Shown piece after piece: positions 23,847 to 32,013 of a stretch of 64,000 nt of DNA. The stretch lies in the NCBI GenBank assembly GCA_034722015.1, contig JAYENI010000081.1, forward strand, positions 1-64,000, in the 5' to 3' direction. Source of the DNA: JAJDOJ01 sp034722015 (GTDB lineage Bacteria; Pseudomonadota; Gammaproteobacteria; JAJDOJ01). A program made the position numbers and the translations under genes. A model generated the notes under the pieces. The model saw only the letters and a list, made by a program, of their open reading frames with translations. It had not been told where the DNA came from and ran no database searches. Position 1 is the stretch's first letter; each line of letters begins with the position of its first letter.

Positions 23847-25640
23847 ATGCTGCGCAAAATTCTGCTGCCCACCATTTTCCTTATTCTCGCCTGGGGATTC
23901 TGGGTCAGTCCCGACTTCAAGGAGATCGCCGCCGGGGTCTCCATTTTTCTGTTCGGTATGCTGTCGCTGGAAGAAGGGTTCCGCGCCTTCGCCGGCGGCA
24001 CCCTGGAACACATACTCAAGAACACGACAGACAAGCTCTGGAAGAGTTTGAGCTTCGGCATCGTCAGTACCACCCTGATGCAGTCCAGTTCGCTGGTCTC
24101 GGTGATTGCCATCTCCTTCCTGAGCGCGGGCCTGATCAGCCTTGCCGCCGGGGTCGGGATCATCTTCGGCGCCAATATCGGCACCACAACCGGCGCCTGG
24201 CTGGTCGCCGGCTTCGGCCTTAAGGTCAAGATCTCGGCCTACGCGATGCCGATGCTGGTCTTCGGCGTACTGCTGCTGTTCCAGAAATCCAAGGCCCTCA
24301 AGGGCATCGGCTACATCCTGACCGGCCTCGGTTTTCTGTTTCTCGGCATTCACTACATGAAAGAGGGGTTCGAGGCGTTCAAGGACAGCTTCGACCTGGC
24401 CAGGTTCGCGGTCGCCGGCTATCCCGGACTGTTCCTGTTCGCCGGCATCGGCATCGCGGCGACCGTGGTGATGCAGTCCAGTCATGCCACGCTGGTGTTG
24501 ACCATCACCGCACTGGCCGCCGGACAGATCACCTACGAAAACGCACTTGCGCTGGCCATCGGGGCCAATGTCGGCACCACCATCACCGCCATCATCGGCT
24601 CGATGAGTGCAAACGAACAGGGCAAGCGGCTGGCCGCGGCACACCTGATCTTCAACCTGGTAACCGGCCTGATCGCGATCGTGTTCATTCATCAGATGGT
24701 GGCCGCGGTGGATTGGATCAGCGCCCACACCGGCATCGCCGAAGACGACCACACGCTGAAGCTGGCGGTGTTCCATACCCTGTTCAACACCATTGGTGTG
24801 CTGGTGATGCTGCCGCTGATCGGCAAGTTGGTCAAAACGCTCGAAGGCATGTTCGAACCCAAGGTACCGTCGGTCAGCCAGCCGAAGTACCTGTCGGACT
24901 CCGCCATCGATTTCCCGGATACCGCGCTGGAGGCCATACGCCAGGAGACCCTGCGGGTCTGGGACCACACCATCGATATCCTGGCCGGGGTCTACGGATT
25001 CGAGCGTGGACAGGTCCTCTCGGATACCGACCTGGCGGCGGTCGCCGATTCTCAGCGCAAGCTGCCGGATTTCGACGTGGATTCAGCTTACGAGCAGCAG
25101 GTAAAGCCACTTTACAGCGCCATTATCACGTTCATCAGCCGTGCAGGGTTCTCCTGGCAGGAGCAGCAGTCCGGGGACATCCACTGGCTGCGCGAGGCGA
25201 ACCAGAACATGGTCGATGCAATCAAGGCCGCCAAGCACATGCGCAAGAACCTCATGGCCGCGGTGGCGTCGACGGACGAGGGCCGGCGCGCGATCTACAA
25301 CAACATGCGCGTCCAGCTGTCGCTGTTGATCCGTGAGCTGGAAAAAATTCGATCGGCGCCCGCGGACGAGCCCCCGGTGCTGTCCCTGGACCACATGCGC
25401 CTGATGCTGCACGAACACTGCGATGTCCTGAATGCGCGCATGGCCGAGGCAATGCGCGAAGATCGGATGTCCGGTGATGTGGCGACCTCGCTGCTGAACG
25501 ATTCCAACTACGGACAGGAGGTCTTTCGCAAGCTCGTGGACATAGGCGAGACCCTGTTCGTCAGGCACGGGCGCAGTCTCAGCGATGCGGAGCGCGCGGT
25601 GCTGTTGAGCGACGACGAACTTCGCGCGCTCGAGTCCTGA
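23847..25640 (+). CDS. Na+/phosphate cotransporter family protein with C-terminal PhoU-like domain
   Basis: The 597-residue inner-membrane protein (NptA/YjbB type) has a duplicated core with QSSSLVSVIAISFL and QSSHATLVLTITAL, the Na/Pi family's paired QSS motifs, and GANIGTTTGAW / GANVGTTITAI loops. Residues ~340-597 are soluble and helical like PhoU. GAGGGA lies 8-9 nt before the ATG. A PHO-box-like site upstream suggests PhoB control. Members can also export phosphate, so direction is open. The next gene encodes a small basic helical protein. Confidence 0.92.
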   Translation: MLRKILLPTIFLILAWGFWVSPDFKEIAAGVSIFLFGMLSLEEGFRAFAGGTLEHILKNTTDKLWKSLSFGIVSTTLMQSSSLVSVIAISFLSAGLISLAAGVGIIFGANIGTTTGAWLVAGFGLKVKISAYAMPMLVFGVLLLFQKSKALKGIGYILTGLGFLFLGIHYMKEGFEAFKDSFDLARFAVAGYPGLFLFAGIGIAATVVMQSSHATLVLTITALAAGQITYENALALAIGANVGTTITAIIGSMSANEQGKRLAAAHLIFNLVTGLIAIVFIHQMVAAVDWISAHTGIAEDDHTLKLAVFHTLFNTIGVLVMLPLIGKLVKTLEGMFEPKVPSVSQPKYLSDSAIDFPDTALEAIRQETLRVWDHTIDILAGVYGFERGQVLSDTDLAAVADSQRKLPDFDVDSAYEQQVKPLYSAIITFISRAGFSWQEQQSGDIHWLREANQNMVDAIKAAKHMRKNLMAAVASTDEGRRAIYNNMRVQLSLLIRELEKIRSAPADEPPVLSLDHMRLMLHEHCDVLNARMAEAMREDRMSGDVATSLLNDSNYGQEVFRKLVDIGETLFVRHGRSLSDAERAVLLSDDELRALES

Positions 25641-25768
25641 CGCCTGGGCCGGCGCGACTTTCCACGGACTTCCGAAGGCGTCTGTGCGCTGTTCACGTTT
25701 CGTGGACTATCCCCGGCCCTGTTTCCCAAAGGGTGTAGGATGGGCAGTCAGATTACCGGGAACACGTC

Positions 25769-26017
25769 ATGAAAGAGAAAAAACTGCTCGCCCGCCTGGG
25801 CGCCTACCTGGATCTCGGCGCAAAACGCCGCAAGAAGCAGGTGAACGAACTCAAGGAACTCCTCAAGAAGCTCAGAAAGAAGGAGAAGGCAATGATCGGC
25901 GAGTGCCGCAAGGCCGGCAAGGGAGAGGAGCGTGACATGCTCGAAAAGCGCTATCTGATTCTCCACGCACAGCGTCTGAAAGGGCAGAAGGCGCTGAAGA
26001 AGATCGGGGGGAAATAG
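25769..26017 (+). CDS. Small highly basic coiled-coil protein
   Basis: An 82-residue, lysine-rich, almost entirely helical protein (QVNELKELLKKLRKKEKAMI), with no signal peptide or membrane segment. It may bind nucleic acid, polyphosphate or the cytosolic face of the transporter encoded 128 bp upstream. No family function is known to me. Strong amphipathic heptad character and low-bias codon use support a real gene. Confidence 0.7.
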   Translation: MKEKKLLARLGAYLDLGAKRRKKQVNELKELLKKLRKKEKAMIGECRKAGKGEERDMLEKRYLILHAQRLKGQKALKKIGGK

Positions 26018-26741
26018 AGCGGCCGGGCGCGAATATTAAACAAACCGTGCCGCATGTCGAAATCTGCGTCTGCCTGCTTGTCCCTTGCGCATCCGACCGG
26101 ATCGCGGTGGAGCTGGCGGCATGTCTGCCGGTTGAGTTCCGGGCGGACCCTCACGGCATGATGGCCGCGCGTCTCGGGCGCCTGCATTCCCTGCTGGCAA
26201 GTTTCGGCATGACACCGAGCGACCGGACGCGCGTGGCGGTGCCTGAGCCGGTATTTGAGGATTCCGCCACGCGGCGGGTTTTGAAGCACCTCCCTCCCGG
26301 AACAACGCTCCCCGCGACTCATCGCGGTATCCGCCACCATTTGCGAGCGCTGCCGATATCCCCGTGTCCGTTGCGTGTAACCCGTTGATCGGCAGCCCCC
26401 GTTGTGTGACATGCCTGTCTGCGGGGTTGAAGGGGACAACCCCGACGCACGGTACGGGGCGTGGGTGTCACCCAAATTGGGTGACACCCTCTCGCAGCAA
26501 TCCGCCCACCGTATCCGCCGTATGCACGAAGTATTCGGGATCGCCGCGAAGAAGTCGTCCATATCACGCAGCCCGGCCTAGCACCGCCCCGTCCGGGGTG
26601 ACTTCGGACATTTCGAGCAGGTCGGGATGAAGGGGCTTGGCGGACTCCTGGGGTGGTGGAGTCCGGGAGTTTGGCGGCTGGGGAGAGGGTTTGAAGTGCC
26701 GCGAATTGGAATTGAGCCGCCGAAGGTCAACAGGGGGTTAT
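26018..26741. other. Intergenic, no gene seen, left flank of island
   Basis: About 720 bp. Open frames exist on both strands but look random (Arg/Cys/Pro-rich, no domain). It contains one perfect palindrome at 26463-26489, and ends at the tRNA-Val fragment. Confidence 0.5.
26463..26489. repeat. Perfect inverted repeat, 11-bp arms
   Basis: Arms GGGTGTCACCC and GGGTGACACCC flank AAATT. There is no T-run, so it is more like a protein-binding site or a small insertion remnant than a terminator. No gene starts within 300 bp. Confidence 0.6.
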
Positions 26742-26788
26742 TGGTGGGCGGTACTGGGATCGAACCAGTGACCCTCGCCGTGTGAAGG
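26742..26788 (-). tRNA. 3' half of a tRNA-Val(CAC) gene (attachment-site remnant)
   Basis: On the minus strand the sequence holds an anticodon loop TTCACAC (anticodon CAC), the 3' side of the anticodon stem GGCGA, a T-arm with GGTTCGATCCC, the acceptor strand and an encoded CCA end. The 5' side of the anticodon stem does not pair beyond two bases, and no D-arm or 5' acceptor strand follows, so the gene is cut in the anticodon stem-loop. This is where tyrosine integrases commonly recombine. A truncated integrase begins ~60 bp away. A partner intact tRNA is not in the window. Confidence 0.75.
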
Positions 26789-26851
26789 AGGGTCGCTGCG
26801 GAAAATACCGTCCATAATTGTCTACAGACGTCCACTAAGTCATCGTGGCTA

Positions 26852-27514
26852 TTGACCGACCCCCCCCTTCCGTGCATCAATAATCGTCCGCACGAATCCA
26901 CGCATTATCTGGCGTTTCGTACCGGGGCGGTGGCCTCTGACACCGCATGGCGGCGCGTCTCGCCGTTCAAGGGCGTAGGCAGGCCGCGCACGCTGTTCCT
27001 TACCGACGTGCAAGTTCGGAGGCTGTTGGATCACGCTGACGGTGCGTTCCGTGGTCTGTGCGAGACAGTCATCGTCACCGGGGCCAGACCCGGAGAACTC
27101 GCCAATGCACGGGTACGTGACTTCTCCCGCACGGACGGGACGCTGAGTCTGACCGGCAAGACCGGGCACCGGACGAGCTATCTGTCCCAGCAAGGGTTCG
27201 AGATGTTTACTCAGCTGTCGAGGGGGAAACTGCCCGGCGCATTGCTGTTGCCCAACGACGCGGGGATGCCGTGGCGTAAAGAACATTGGCGCGACTTGAT
27301 GATGAGGGCAAGGAAGACCGCCCACCTGCCTGCCGACACGGTGATGTACTCACTACGTCATTACGCTGTGTCGAAGATGCTGGTTGCTGGCGTGGCCCCG
27401 CAGGTTACCGCGGAGAACACCGGCACGTCCATCCGCATGATCGAGCGGCACTACGGGAAATTCACCGCGCTCGACCGTCGCACGATGCTCGACCGGGTGG
27501 AGGTCGCGTTATGA
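26852..27514 (+). pseudogene. Tyrosine recombinase (phage-type integrase), N-terminally truncated
   Basis: The catalytic domain is present: the first Arg in TGARPGELANAR, box II as YSLRHYAVSKML, and the nucleophile Tyr in ERHYGKFT. The SAM-like core-binding and arm-binding domains are missing; usual members have ~350-400 residues and this has at most 220. Only ASDTAWRRVSPFKGVGRPR of the linker survives. The first codons are TTG-initiated and unrelated to integrases. It lies next to the tRNA-Val fragment, so it is probably the remains of the integrase that used that site. Its stop overlaps the next ATG by 4 nt. Confidence 0.8.
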
Positions 27515-27987
27515 GGGATCCGAAATACATCCGCGAGGTGACGCTCAAGAACGGCAGGTTGGGGGGGAGCGTGGGGGGCGTCTACGTCGCCGACCTCATG
27601 CAGGGTTGGGACGAAATCGGGGAAATACTCTCTGGCTCGGACGCGAGGAACCGTCTCGATGATTTCTTCCGAAACGAAATCGGAAAAAGATTCTCAGGCC
27701 CCGAGGCACAAGAACATATCGACAGCTATCGGCGGGAGGTCAAAGCCGTCAAAGCGGGCCTAAAGCAAGCAGAAAGTTGTGAGAGGGGAGCAGAGAAAAC
27801 CAACGAAACCCGACGGGAGCGGGCGCGGTGGTTGAACGAGCTTGTGGCGGACGAGTACCGGCAGTACAAAGACCGGCACCCCGACTGCACGGCGTCCGAC
27901 GCAGCCCGGGCGATTCACAAAAACCACCCGGAGACGTTCGTCAGTTTCGAAGCGGTACGGCAGCGAATCAAGCGGTTGGGTCTCTGA
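27511..27987 (+). CDS. Hypothetical island protein with C-terminal helix-turn-helix-like region
   Basis: The 158-residue product begins in an ATGA overlap with the integrase stop. The N-terminal part is mixed, a charged helix follows (RREVKAVKAGLKQAE), and the last ~45 residues (TASDAARAIHKNHP...FEAVRQRIKRLG) look like a DNA-binding helix-turn-helix. Such genes often follow integrases in integrated elements, but function is unknown. A rho-independent terminator follows at 28012-28037. Confidence 0.7.
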   Translation: MRDPKYIREVTLKNGRLGGSVGGVYVADLMQGWDEIGEILSGSDARNRLDDFFRNEIGKRFSGPEAQEHIDSYRREVKAVKAGLKQAESCERGAEKTNETRRERARWLNELVADEYRQYKDRHPDCTASDAARAIHKNHPETFVSFEAVRQRIKRLGL

Positions 27988-28011
27988 CGAACGACCAAAG
28001 CAAGACGACGA

Positions 28012-28037
28012 AACGGCTCCCTCGGGGGCCGTTTTTT
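28012..28037 (+). terminator. Rho-independent terminator
   Basis: Stem AACGGCTCC / GGGGGCCGTT with a short loop, followed by six T. It ends the integrase-hypothetical transcript. Confidence 0.75.
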
Positions 28038-28113
28038 GTCGGTCGAAAATAGTTGGTCAAACGCTCTCCGTGTGACCAGACCAGTCGGGCAGACTGGGGG
28101 AACCTGTTGAAAA

Positions 28114-28368
28114 ATGGAGGTTCTTGCAGTGAGGCTCAACGAATTACCCATCGAACGACTGGCGTACAGCCCGGCAGAGTTGGCTGTCGCGACGAGCATC
28201 AGCCGGGCACAAATCTACCTGCTCCTCAACCAACGAAAGATCCGGGCGAGGAAGCTCGGCAAGCGGACAATCATCCTGCGCGCGGATGCGGAGGACTTTC
28301 TCGGCCGTCTGGAGGAGATGGTGGTGGTCGATCCTTCACAGGAGACGGATACAGAGAGGGTTGCGTGA
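28114..28368 (+). CDS. Excisionase-type helix-turn-helix protein
   Basis: The 84-residue protein has a winged-helix pattern (AYSPAELAVATSISRAQIYLLL ... IRARKLGKRTIIL..ADAEDFL) typical of the MerR/excisionase-like HTH_17 family, which binds att sites or promoters of integrative elements. Its TGA overlaps the next ATG (GTGATG). It opens a run of five tightly overlapping island genes, so it may act as the run's regulator. Confidence 0.8.
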   Translation: MEVLAVRLNELPIERLAYSPAELAVATSISRAQIYLLLNQRKIRARKLGKRTIILRADAEDFLGRLEEMVVVDPSQETDTERVA

Positions 28369-28910
28369 TGGGCAAGCACCTGACCCCGCTGGATGTCAAC
28401 GGCACAACCATACATAACCAGAGTCGCGAGATGTATTCGCTCAATGACCTGTGGGAGGCGAGCGGTGGGAGTAACAGGCACCGGCCCTCTCACTGGTTGA
28501 AGCTCAAGCACCCCAAAGAGGTCATAAAGGAGCTGGAAAACGAGAATCCAAATGCAGGAATCCCTGCAATTAAACCCGTCCAGATCATCGCCGGAAAGTA
28601 CGGCGGTAGATCGGAGTCGTATGCACTCCTCACCGAGACGCAGGCGTACTTCCTCCTGATGCTGTCTCGGAACTTGTCGCCGGAGGGGGGGGCGATGAAA
28701 TCAATCGCACTGACCCGTGAGGGCACGTCGTTCCTCGCCGATTCGCGGATGCTCTCGGATCGGTTGAAAATCGCACATCATCAAGTGTACCGGACGATTC
28801 TGAAATATGAAGCCGATATTCGAGACCTCGAAGACGGTCGAATTCTTCGTTTTGAAAGCGAGAAAATAATCTCCGGTCGGGACGCCCGTGCATTGAGGAG
28901 AAGACGATGA
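28368..28910 (+). CDS. Phage-type regulatory protein (KilA-N/Rha-like)
   Basis: A 180-residue protein. The N-terminal part (YSLNDLWEASGG...RPSHWLKLKHPKEVI) matches the KilA-N-like DNA-binding pattern. The middle (LLTETQAYFLLMLSRN) and the end (HHQVYRTILKYEADI) resemble Rha-family phage antirepressors. ATG overlaps the preceding stop, and its own TGA overlaps the next ATG by 4 nt. It supports a phage or phage-satellite origin for the island. Confidence 0.65.
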   Translation: MGKHLTPLDVNGTTIHNQSREMYSLNDLWEASGGSNRHRPSHWLKLKHPKEVIKELENENPNAGIPAIKPVQIIAGKYGGRSESYALLTETQAYFLLMLSRNLSPEGGAMKSIALTREGTSFLADSRMLSDRLKIAHHQVYRTILKYEADIRDLEDGRILRFESEKIISGRDARALRRRR

Positions 28911-29455
28911 ACGACGACAAGAAAGACGACCAGACCCCGACAGGTAGTGGTACTGAAATAGTCGGGCCTGTACCACAGATCATCCCCCTGACTGCCGGAA
29001 TCGCAGTAGAGCATGGGTTGGAACGACAGTACGTCTACATTGGCGCAACGCTGGATCTGAACAAGGTCATGCCGAGTGGAGTGAAGTGGCAAAGCTTCAG
29101 CAAAAAATACGTGGAGTTCCGAAAGGTCGTACCCACACCCGGAACACTGAGCGAAGTTGATGACCACGCACGGGCGTTCATCGACTATGCCGGATACACC
29201 GAAGCCAAGGCGGAAGGCGCAGTGGTGTGGGTCATCTGGCGCGTATGGGAACTGAAAGGCAAGTCGAAGCTGATACTAGATGCAGATGCAAGACGCGATG
29301 TGCTCAATGCTATCGAAGCCAGGAAATTAATATTCGTAAATCGAAATAGATCGCAACAAAAAATATCATTGCCACGAAGGATATCGGACTCGGAACACGA
29401 AGACAGGCTGGCTACCTTGATTGCTGTTGGTAAATATGCCAACATCCATCAATGA
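28907..29455 (+). CDS. Hypothetical island protein
   Basis: The 182-residue soluble protein has no recognised domain. It has a beta-rich centre (RQYVYIGATLDLNKVMPSG) and a helical end. It is coupled by ATGA overlaps to the phage-type regulator before it and the toxin gene after it. Base composition here is lower in G+C than the flanking chromosome, which fits recent transfer. Confidence 0.6.
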   Translation: MNDDKKDDQTPTGSGTEIVGPVPQIIPLTAGIAVEHGLERQYVYIGATLDLNKVMPSGVKWQSFSKKYVEFRKVVPTPGTLSEVDDHARAFIDYAGYTEAKAEGAVVWVIWRVWELKGKSKLILDADARRDVLNAIEARKLIFVNRNRSQQKISLPRRISDSEHEDRLATLIAVGKYANIHQ

Positions 29456-29799
29456 GTAAGGATACGAGAGCCATCTCATGGATCAAGGCGGCGCACAAAG
29501 AGTTCGGGAGGTTTCCCCAGGGTGCGCAGACAATCATACTCCGGGCTTTGACGATTGCTGCTGAGGGCAGCAAGGCGGATATAGCGAAGCCGATGAAGGG
29601 CCTGGGTTCTGGTGTTATTGAGGTTGCTCTTGCTTATCGGTCTGATGCCTATCGGACGGTGTACGCCGTTACATTGGGTGAGGATATCTGGGTTGTCCAT
29701 GCATTCCAGAAGAAGTCCACCCGCGGCATCAAGACACCGAAGAAAGATGTCGATTTGATCCGTTCTCGGATCAGTCAATTGAAGGAGCAGCTACGATGA
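29452..29799 (+). CDS. HigB/RelE-type toxin (phage Gp49-like)
   Basis: The 115-residue product has the PF05973-type end: AYRTVYAVTLGEDIWVVHAFQ then KKSTRGIKTPKKDVDLI. These toxins are ribosome-dependent mRNA interferases. It overlaps the following antitoxin gene by 4 nt in toxin-first order, the HigBA arrangement. Within a decaying island a TA pair would stabilise the remnant. Confidence 0.88.
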   Translation: MSKDTRAISWIKAAHKEFGRFPQGAQTIILRALTIAAEGSKADIAKPMKGLGSGVIEVALAYRSDAYRTVYAVTLGEDIWVVHAFQKKSTRGIKTPKKDVDLIRSRISQLKEQLR

Positions 29800-30107
29800 C
29801 GAAGAAACTGGAAACCGTCAATGGCAGTGGTAACGTTTTTCGGGACTTTGGTTATCAAAATGCCGACGTTGAACAACTCAAATCTCAACTGGCGGCTGAG
29901 ATTATCCGGGTTCTTGATAAGCAGAAACTTTCTGTTCGCAAAGCAGCGGAAAAGACTGGCTTTGATCATGCGGATTTCTCACGGATCAGGAATGCAGATC
30001 TGGGTCGTTTCACTATTGACCGGCTGGTAACGGTGTTAAATCGTCTGAACCAGCGTGTCGAAATCAAGGTAACGCCTTTTCGTGGAAGGCGACCCAAGAC
30101 CGCCTGA
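29796..30107 (+). CDS. XRE-family antitoxin (HigA-like)
   Basis: The 103-residue protein has a helix-turn-helix (KLSVRKAAEKTGFDHADFSRIRN) in the position found in COG5606-type antitoxins, then FTIDRLVTVLNRLNQRVEI. It should neutralise the preceding toxin and repress the pair. The IS3 relic begins 43 bp after the stop, so nothing of the gene is lost. Confidence 0.87.
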   Translation: MTKKLETVNGSGNVFRDFGYQNADVEQLKSQLAAEIIRVLDKQKLSVRKAAEKTGFDHADFSRIRNADLGRFTIDRLVTVLNRLNQRVEIKVTPFRGRRPKTA

Positions 30108-30150
30108 TAATGGTGCCAAATCAGACCGGCTGGTAAGCAACTAGGCGGTC

Positions 30151-30528
30151 TGAAGTGGACCCCGAAAATTGGACAGGTTGATAAGTTAAGGAATGCGAGC
30201 GCGATTAACCGCAACGCAGAGGCAATCAACCATGTCAAGAAAACGCAAAATTCATGCGCCCGAGTTCAAGGCCAAGGTCTCCCTTGAAGCGATCAAGGGG
30301 ATGAAGACCACCAGCGAACTGGCCAGTCGGTATCAGGTTCACCCGGTCCAGATCAGTGCCTGGAAAAAGCAGGCAATCGAGAGCTTGCCCGAAACCTTCA
30401 AGCGGGGCAAGGCAGCGAAGCAACCCCTCACCGAGCAGGCGCTCACCGCGCCCCTGTTCGAGGAGATCGGGCGTCTGAAACTAAGTAGCCGCGACGTGAC
30501 GTATAAGACAGTCACCAGTGCCTCTTGA
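30151..30528 (+). mobile_element. IS3-family element, left end and truncated orfA
   Basis: The left terminal repeat begins TGAAGTGGACCCCG, and orfA starts at ATG 30232 (MSRKRKIHAPEFKAKVSLEA), an IS3-family helix-turn-helix transposase subunit. Similarity stops at FEEIGRLK (about nt 30480); the usual leucine-zipper MELEWLKKK is replaced by unrelated sequence. The frame runs on to 30528 by chance. The rest of the element is gone; an orfB scrap of the same family lies inverted at 31168-31293. Confidence 0.85.
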
Positions 30529-30633
30529 ACACAACGGCAGAAATCAGCTTGTCAATTCCCTGATTACTAGAGTGTGAGCACTAGGCTGAATGAACTGTTA
30601 GAAAATTCAACACCTGTAAAAAAAAGAAATGTA

Positions 30634-30732
30634 ATGGAAAATATAATAGTAATCGGTGGTGGTTTTGCCGGTTTTTGGGCCTATCTAGGCACAGCACGTC
30701 TGGTCATAGAGAATGAGGCGAACATACGATGA
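30634..30732 (+). pseudogene. N-terminal scrap of an FAD/NAD(P) oxidoreductase
   Basis: A 32-residue frame, MENIIVIGGGFAGFWAYLG, is the dinucleotide-binding start of NADH dehydrogenase-like flavoproteins (normally ~400 residues). It stops at the ATGA overlap with the next truncated gene. The AT-rich upstream sequence contrasts with the chromosome. It is too short to function. Confidence 0.65.
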
Positions 30733-31092
30733 AGGCAATCATCCAGGACAAGTACGGGTCACCTGATGACGTCCTGGAACTCAGAGACATCGACGCGCCG
30801 GTTGTCAACGACGATCAGGTGCTGGTACGCGTTCACGCGGTGGGCCTCCATGCAGGCGATTGTTTCGCTGTGAGATGCGCACCGTTCCCCGTGCGTATGG
30901 TCGCCGGTCTGCTCAAACCAAAATACGGTGTTCCGGGATACGACGTGGCAGGGCGGGTCGAGGTGGTCGGCAGCAATGTGAAGCGATTCCAACCCGGCGA
31001 TGAGGTGTTCGGTGCGTGCGCCGGTACTTGCGCCGAGTATGCATGTGCCAGAGAAGACGAACTCGCACACAAGCCCGCGAACCCGGTTACGC
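30729..31092 (+). pseudogene. Zinc-type alcohol dehydrogenase/quinone oxidoreductase, truncated
   Basis: The first ~120 residues are typical of the medium-chain NAD(P)-dependent alcohol dehydrogenase group (MKAIIQDKYGSPDDVLELRD; GYDVAGRVEVVGSNVKRFQPGDEVFG). Similarity ends at HKPANPVT. The nucleotide-binding domain (~200 residues) is missing, and the frame runs into IS sequence. Loss presumably followed IS-mediated deletion. It is a non-functional fragment. Confidence 0.85.
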
Positions 31093-31167
31093 CGACTTTC
31101 TTTGGTCAGTCGATCCAAAGTACACGATATCCGGTGTTTTTCTCCCCAGCGACTGGTGCCGTCGTTC

Positions 31168-31293
31168 TCAGTTTAAGAACGTCATATACCGCCCGATCGA
31201 ACTACATGCCTGCGCGCTACTGTCGTAGGCCTTCAGGTAGACCTCCTCGTTCAGACTGCGCCACAGCCGCTCGACGAACACATTCGTGCACTC
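31168..31293 (-). pseudogene. IS3-family transposase orfB, C-terminal scrap
   Basis: NVFVERLWRSLNEEVYLKAYD and IGRYMTFLN match the end of IS3-family OrfB, including the last acidic residue of the DDE triad (VERLWR). Only ~40 residues remain, on the opposite strand from the orfA remnant. The two pieces therefore come from a rearranged element or from two insertions. Confidence 0.8.
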
Positions 31294-31538
31294 GTGGAAC
31301 ATGGATCGCTCGCCAACAGGGAGGGACAGCCTCACCCGTTCCCGGGCAGGATATCGCCGATCGATTTCGGACTCATTTCCCACCCGGCAAACCGCCGACT
31401 CGCACCGGCATCCACTCCGTCACTTGATTCTGGAAAATCTACAGAAATCCTGTCAGGGAATGCCGATCCTTGGAGTCATTTCCCCCCTGTTTTCATCGGT
31501 GTGACGACCACGGCGAATCCGTTCTAACCCGCCTGATT

Positions 31539-31875
31539 TCACGTGAGGCGAGATCGCGGTTTGGAATTGTTGGTCACACGCAGGTAGTCGAAGACAAGTC
31601 GGACGTTACGGGCGAGTTTTCGGATGGTGGCGGCGACGCTGTCGCGGCTTCTGGACTTGATCAGGCCGACGGCGAAGCGTCGCAGGCAGGTGATGTTCGC
31701 CGGGCCATGGCCGGTACGCAGGGTGCAGCGGTCTTCGTCCCAGTTCCAGTCCGGGATGTAGTGGTGGCTTTCGACGCGCCAGTGATGGCGATTGAAGGCC
31801 AGTAAGCGGGCAGCATCGGCGCTCTGTGGGGTGTGGCTGGTCACGCCGTAGACGGTTTCGGTAGAAACCGTCTAT
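31539..31875 (-). pseudogene. ISAs1-family transposase, C-terminal fragment
   Basis: The minus-strand frame reads AARLLAFNRHHWRVESHHYIPDW and DEDRCTLRTGHGPANI, the conserved end of ISAs1-family (H-repeat-like) transposases. About 110 of ~370 residues remain. The N-terminal break lies at the promoter of the nine-haem cytochrome gene. It marks the right edge of the decayed island. Confidence 0.85.
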
Positions 31876-31903
31876 TGACATCCCAAAAAAGTGGGAATAA
31901 GAT
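31875..31903 (+). promoter_or_regulatory. Strong sigma-70-type promoter for the nine-haem cytochrome
   Basis: TTGACA, a 17-bp spacer, then TAAGAT. The spacer contains TCCCA-aaaaag-TGGGA, a small inverted repeat that could be an operator. The site abuts the ISAs1 relic, so it may have been created or moved there by the insertion. The leader to the ATG at 32014 would be about 100 nt. Confidence 0.6.
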
Positions 31904-32013
31904 CCCAAAAAATTATGAGCGTCCGACACCACTGTGAATGGGGGTTCGCAGGGTCGCTCACAGAGAAAACCTGGATTTCTACAGACCTTCGAATTATGGG
32001 AGCAATCGTCGTG

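Noticed and set aside
25951..26562. 203-codon minus-strand open frame left of the island
   Set aside because: Random composition, no domain, and it overlaps the end of the small basic protein gene.
26742..26818. A complete tRNA gene
   Set aside because: The 5' half is absent; only the anticodon loop, T-arm and acceptor 3' strand are recognisable.
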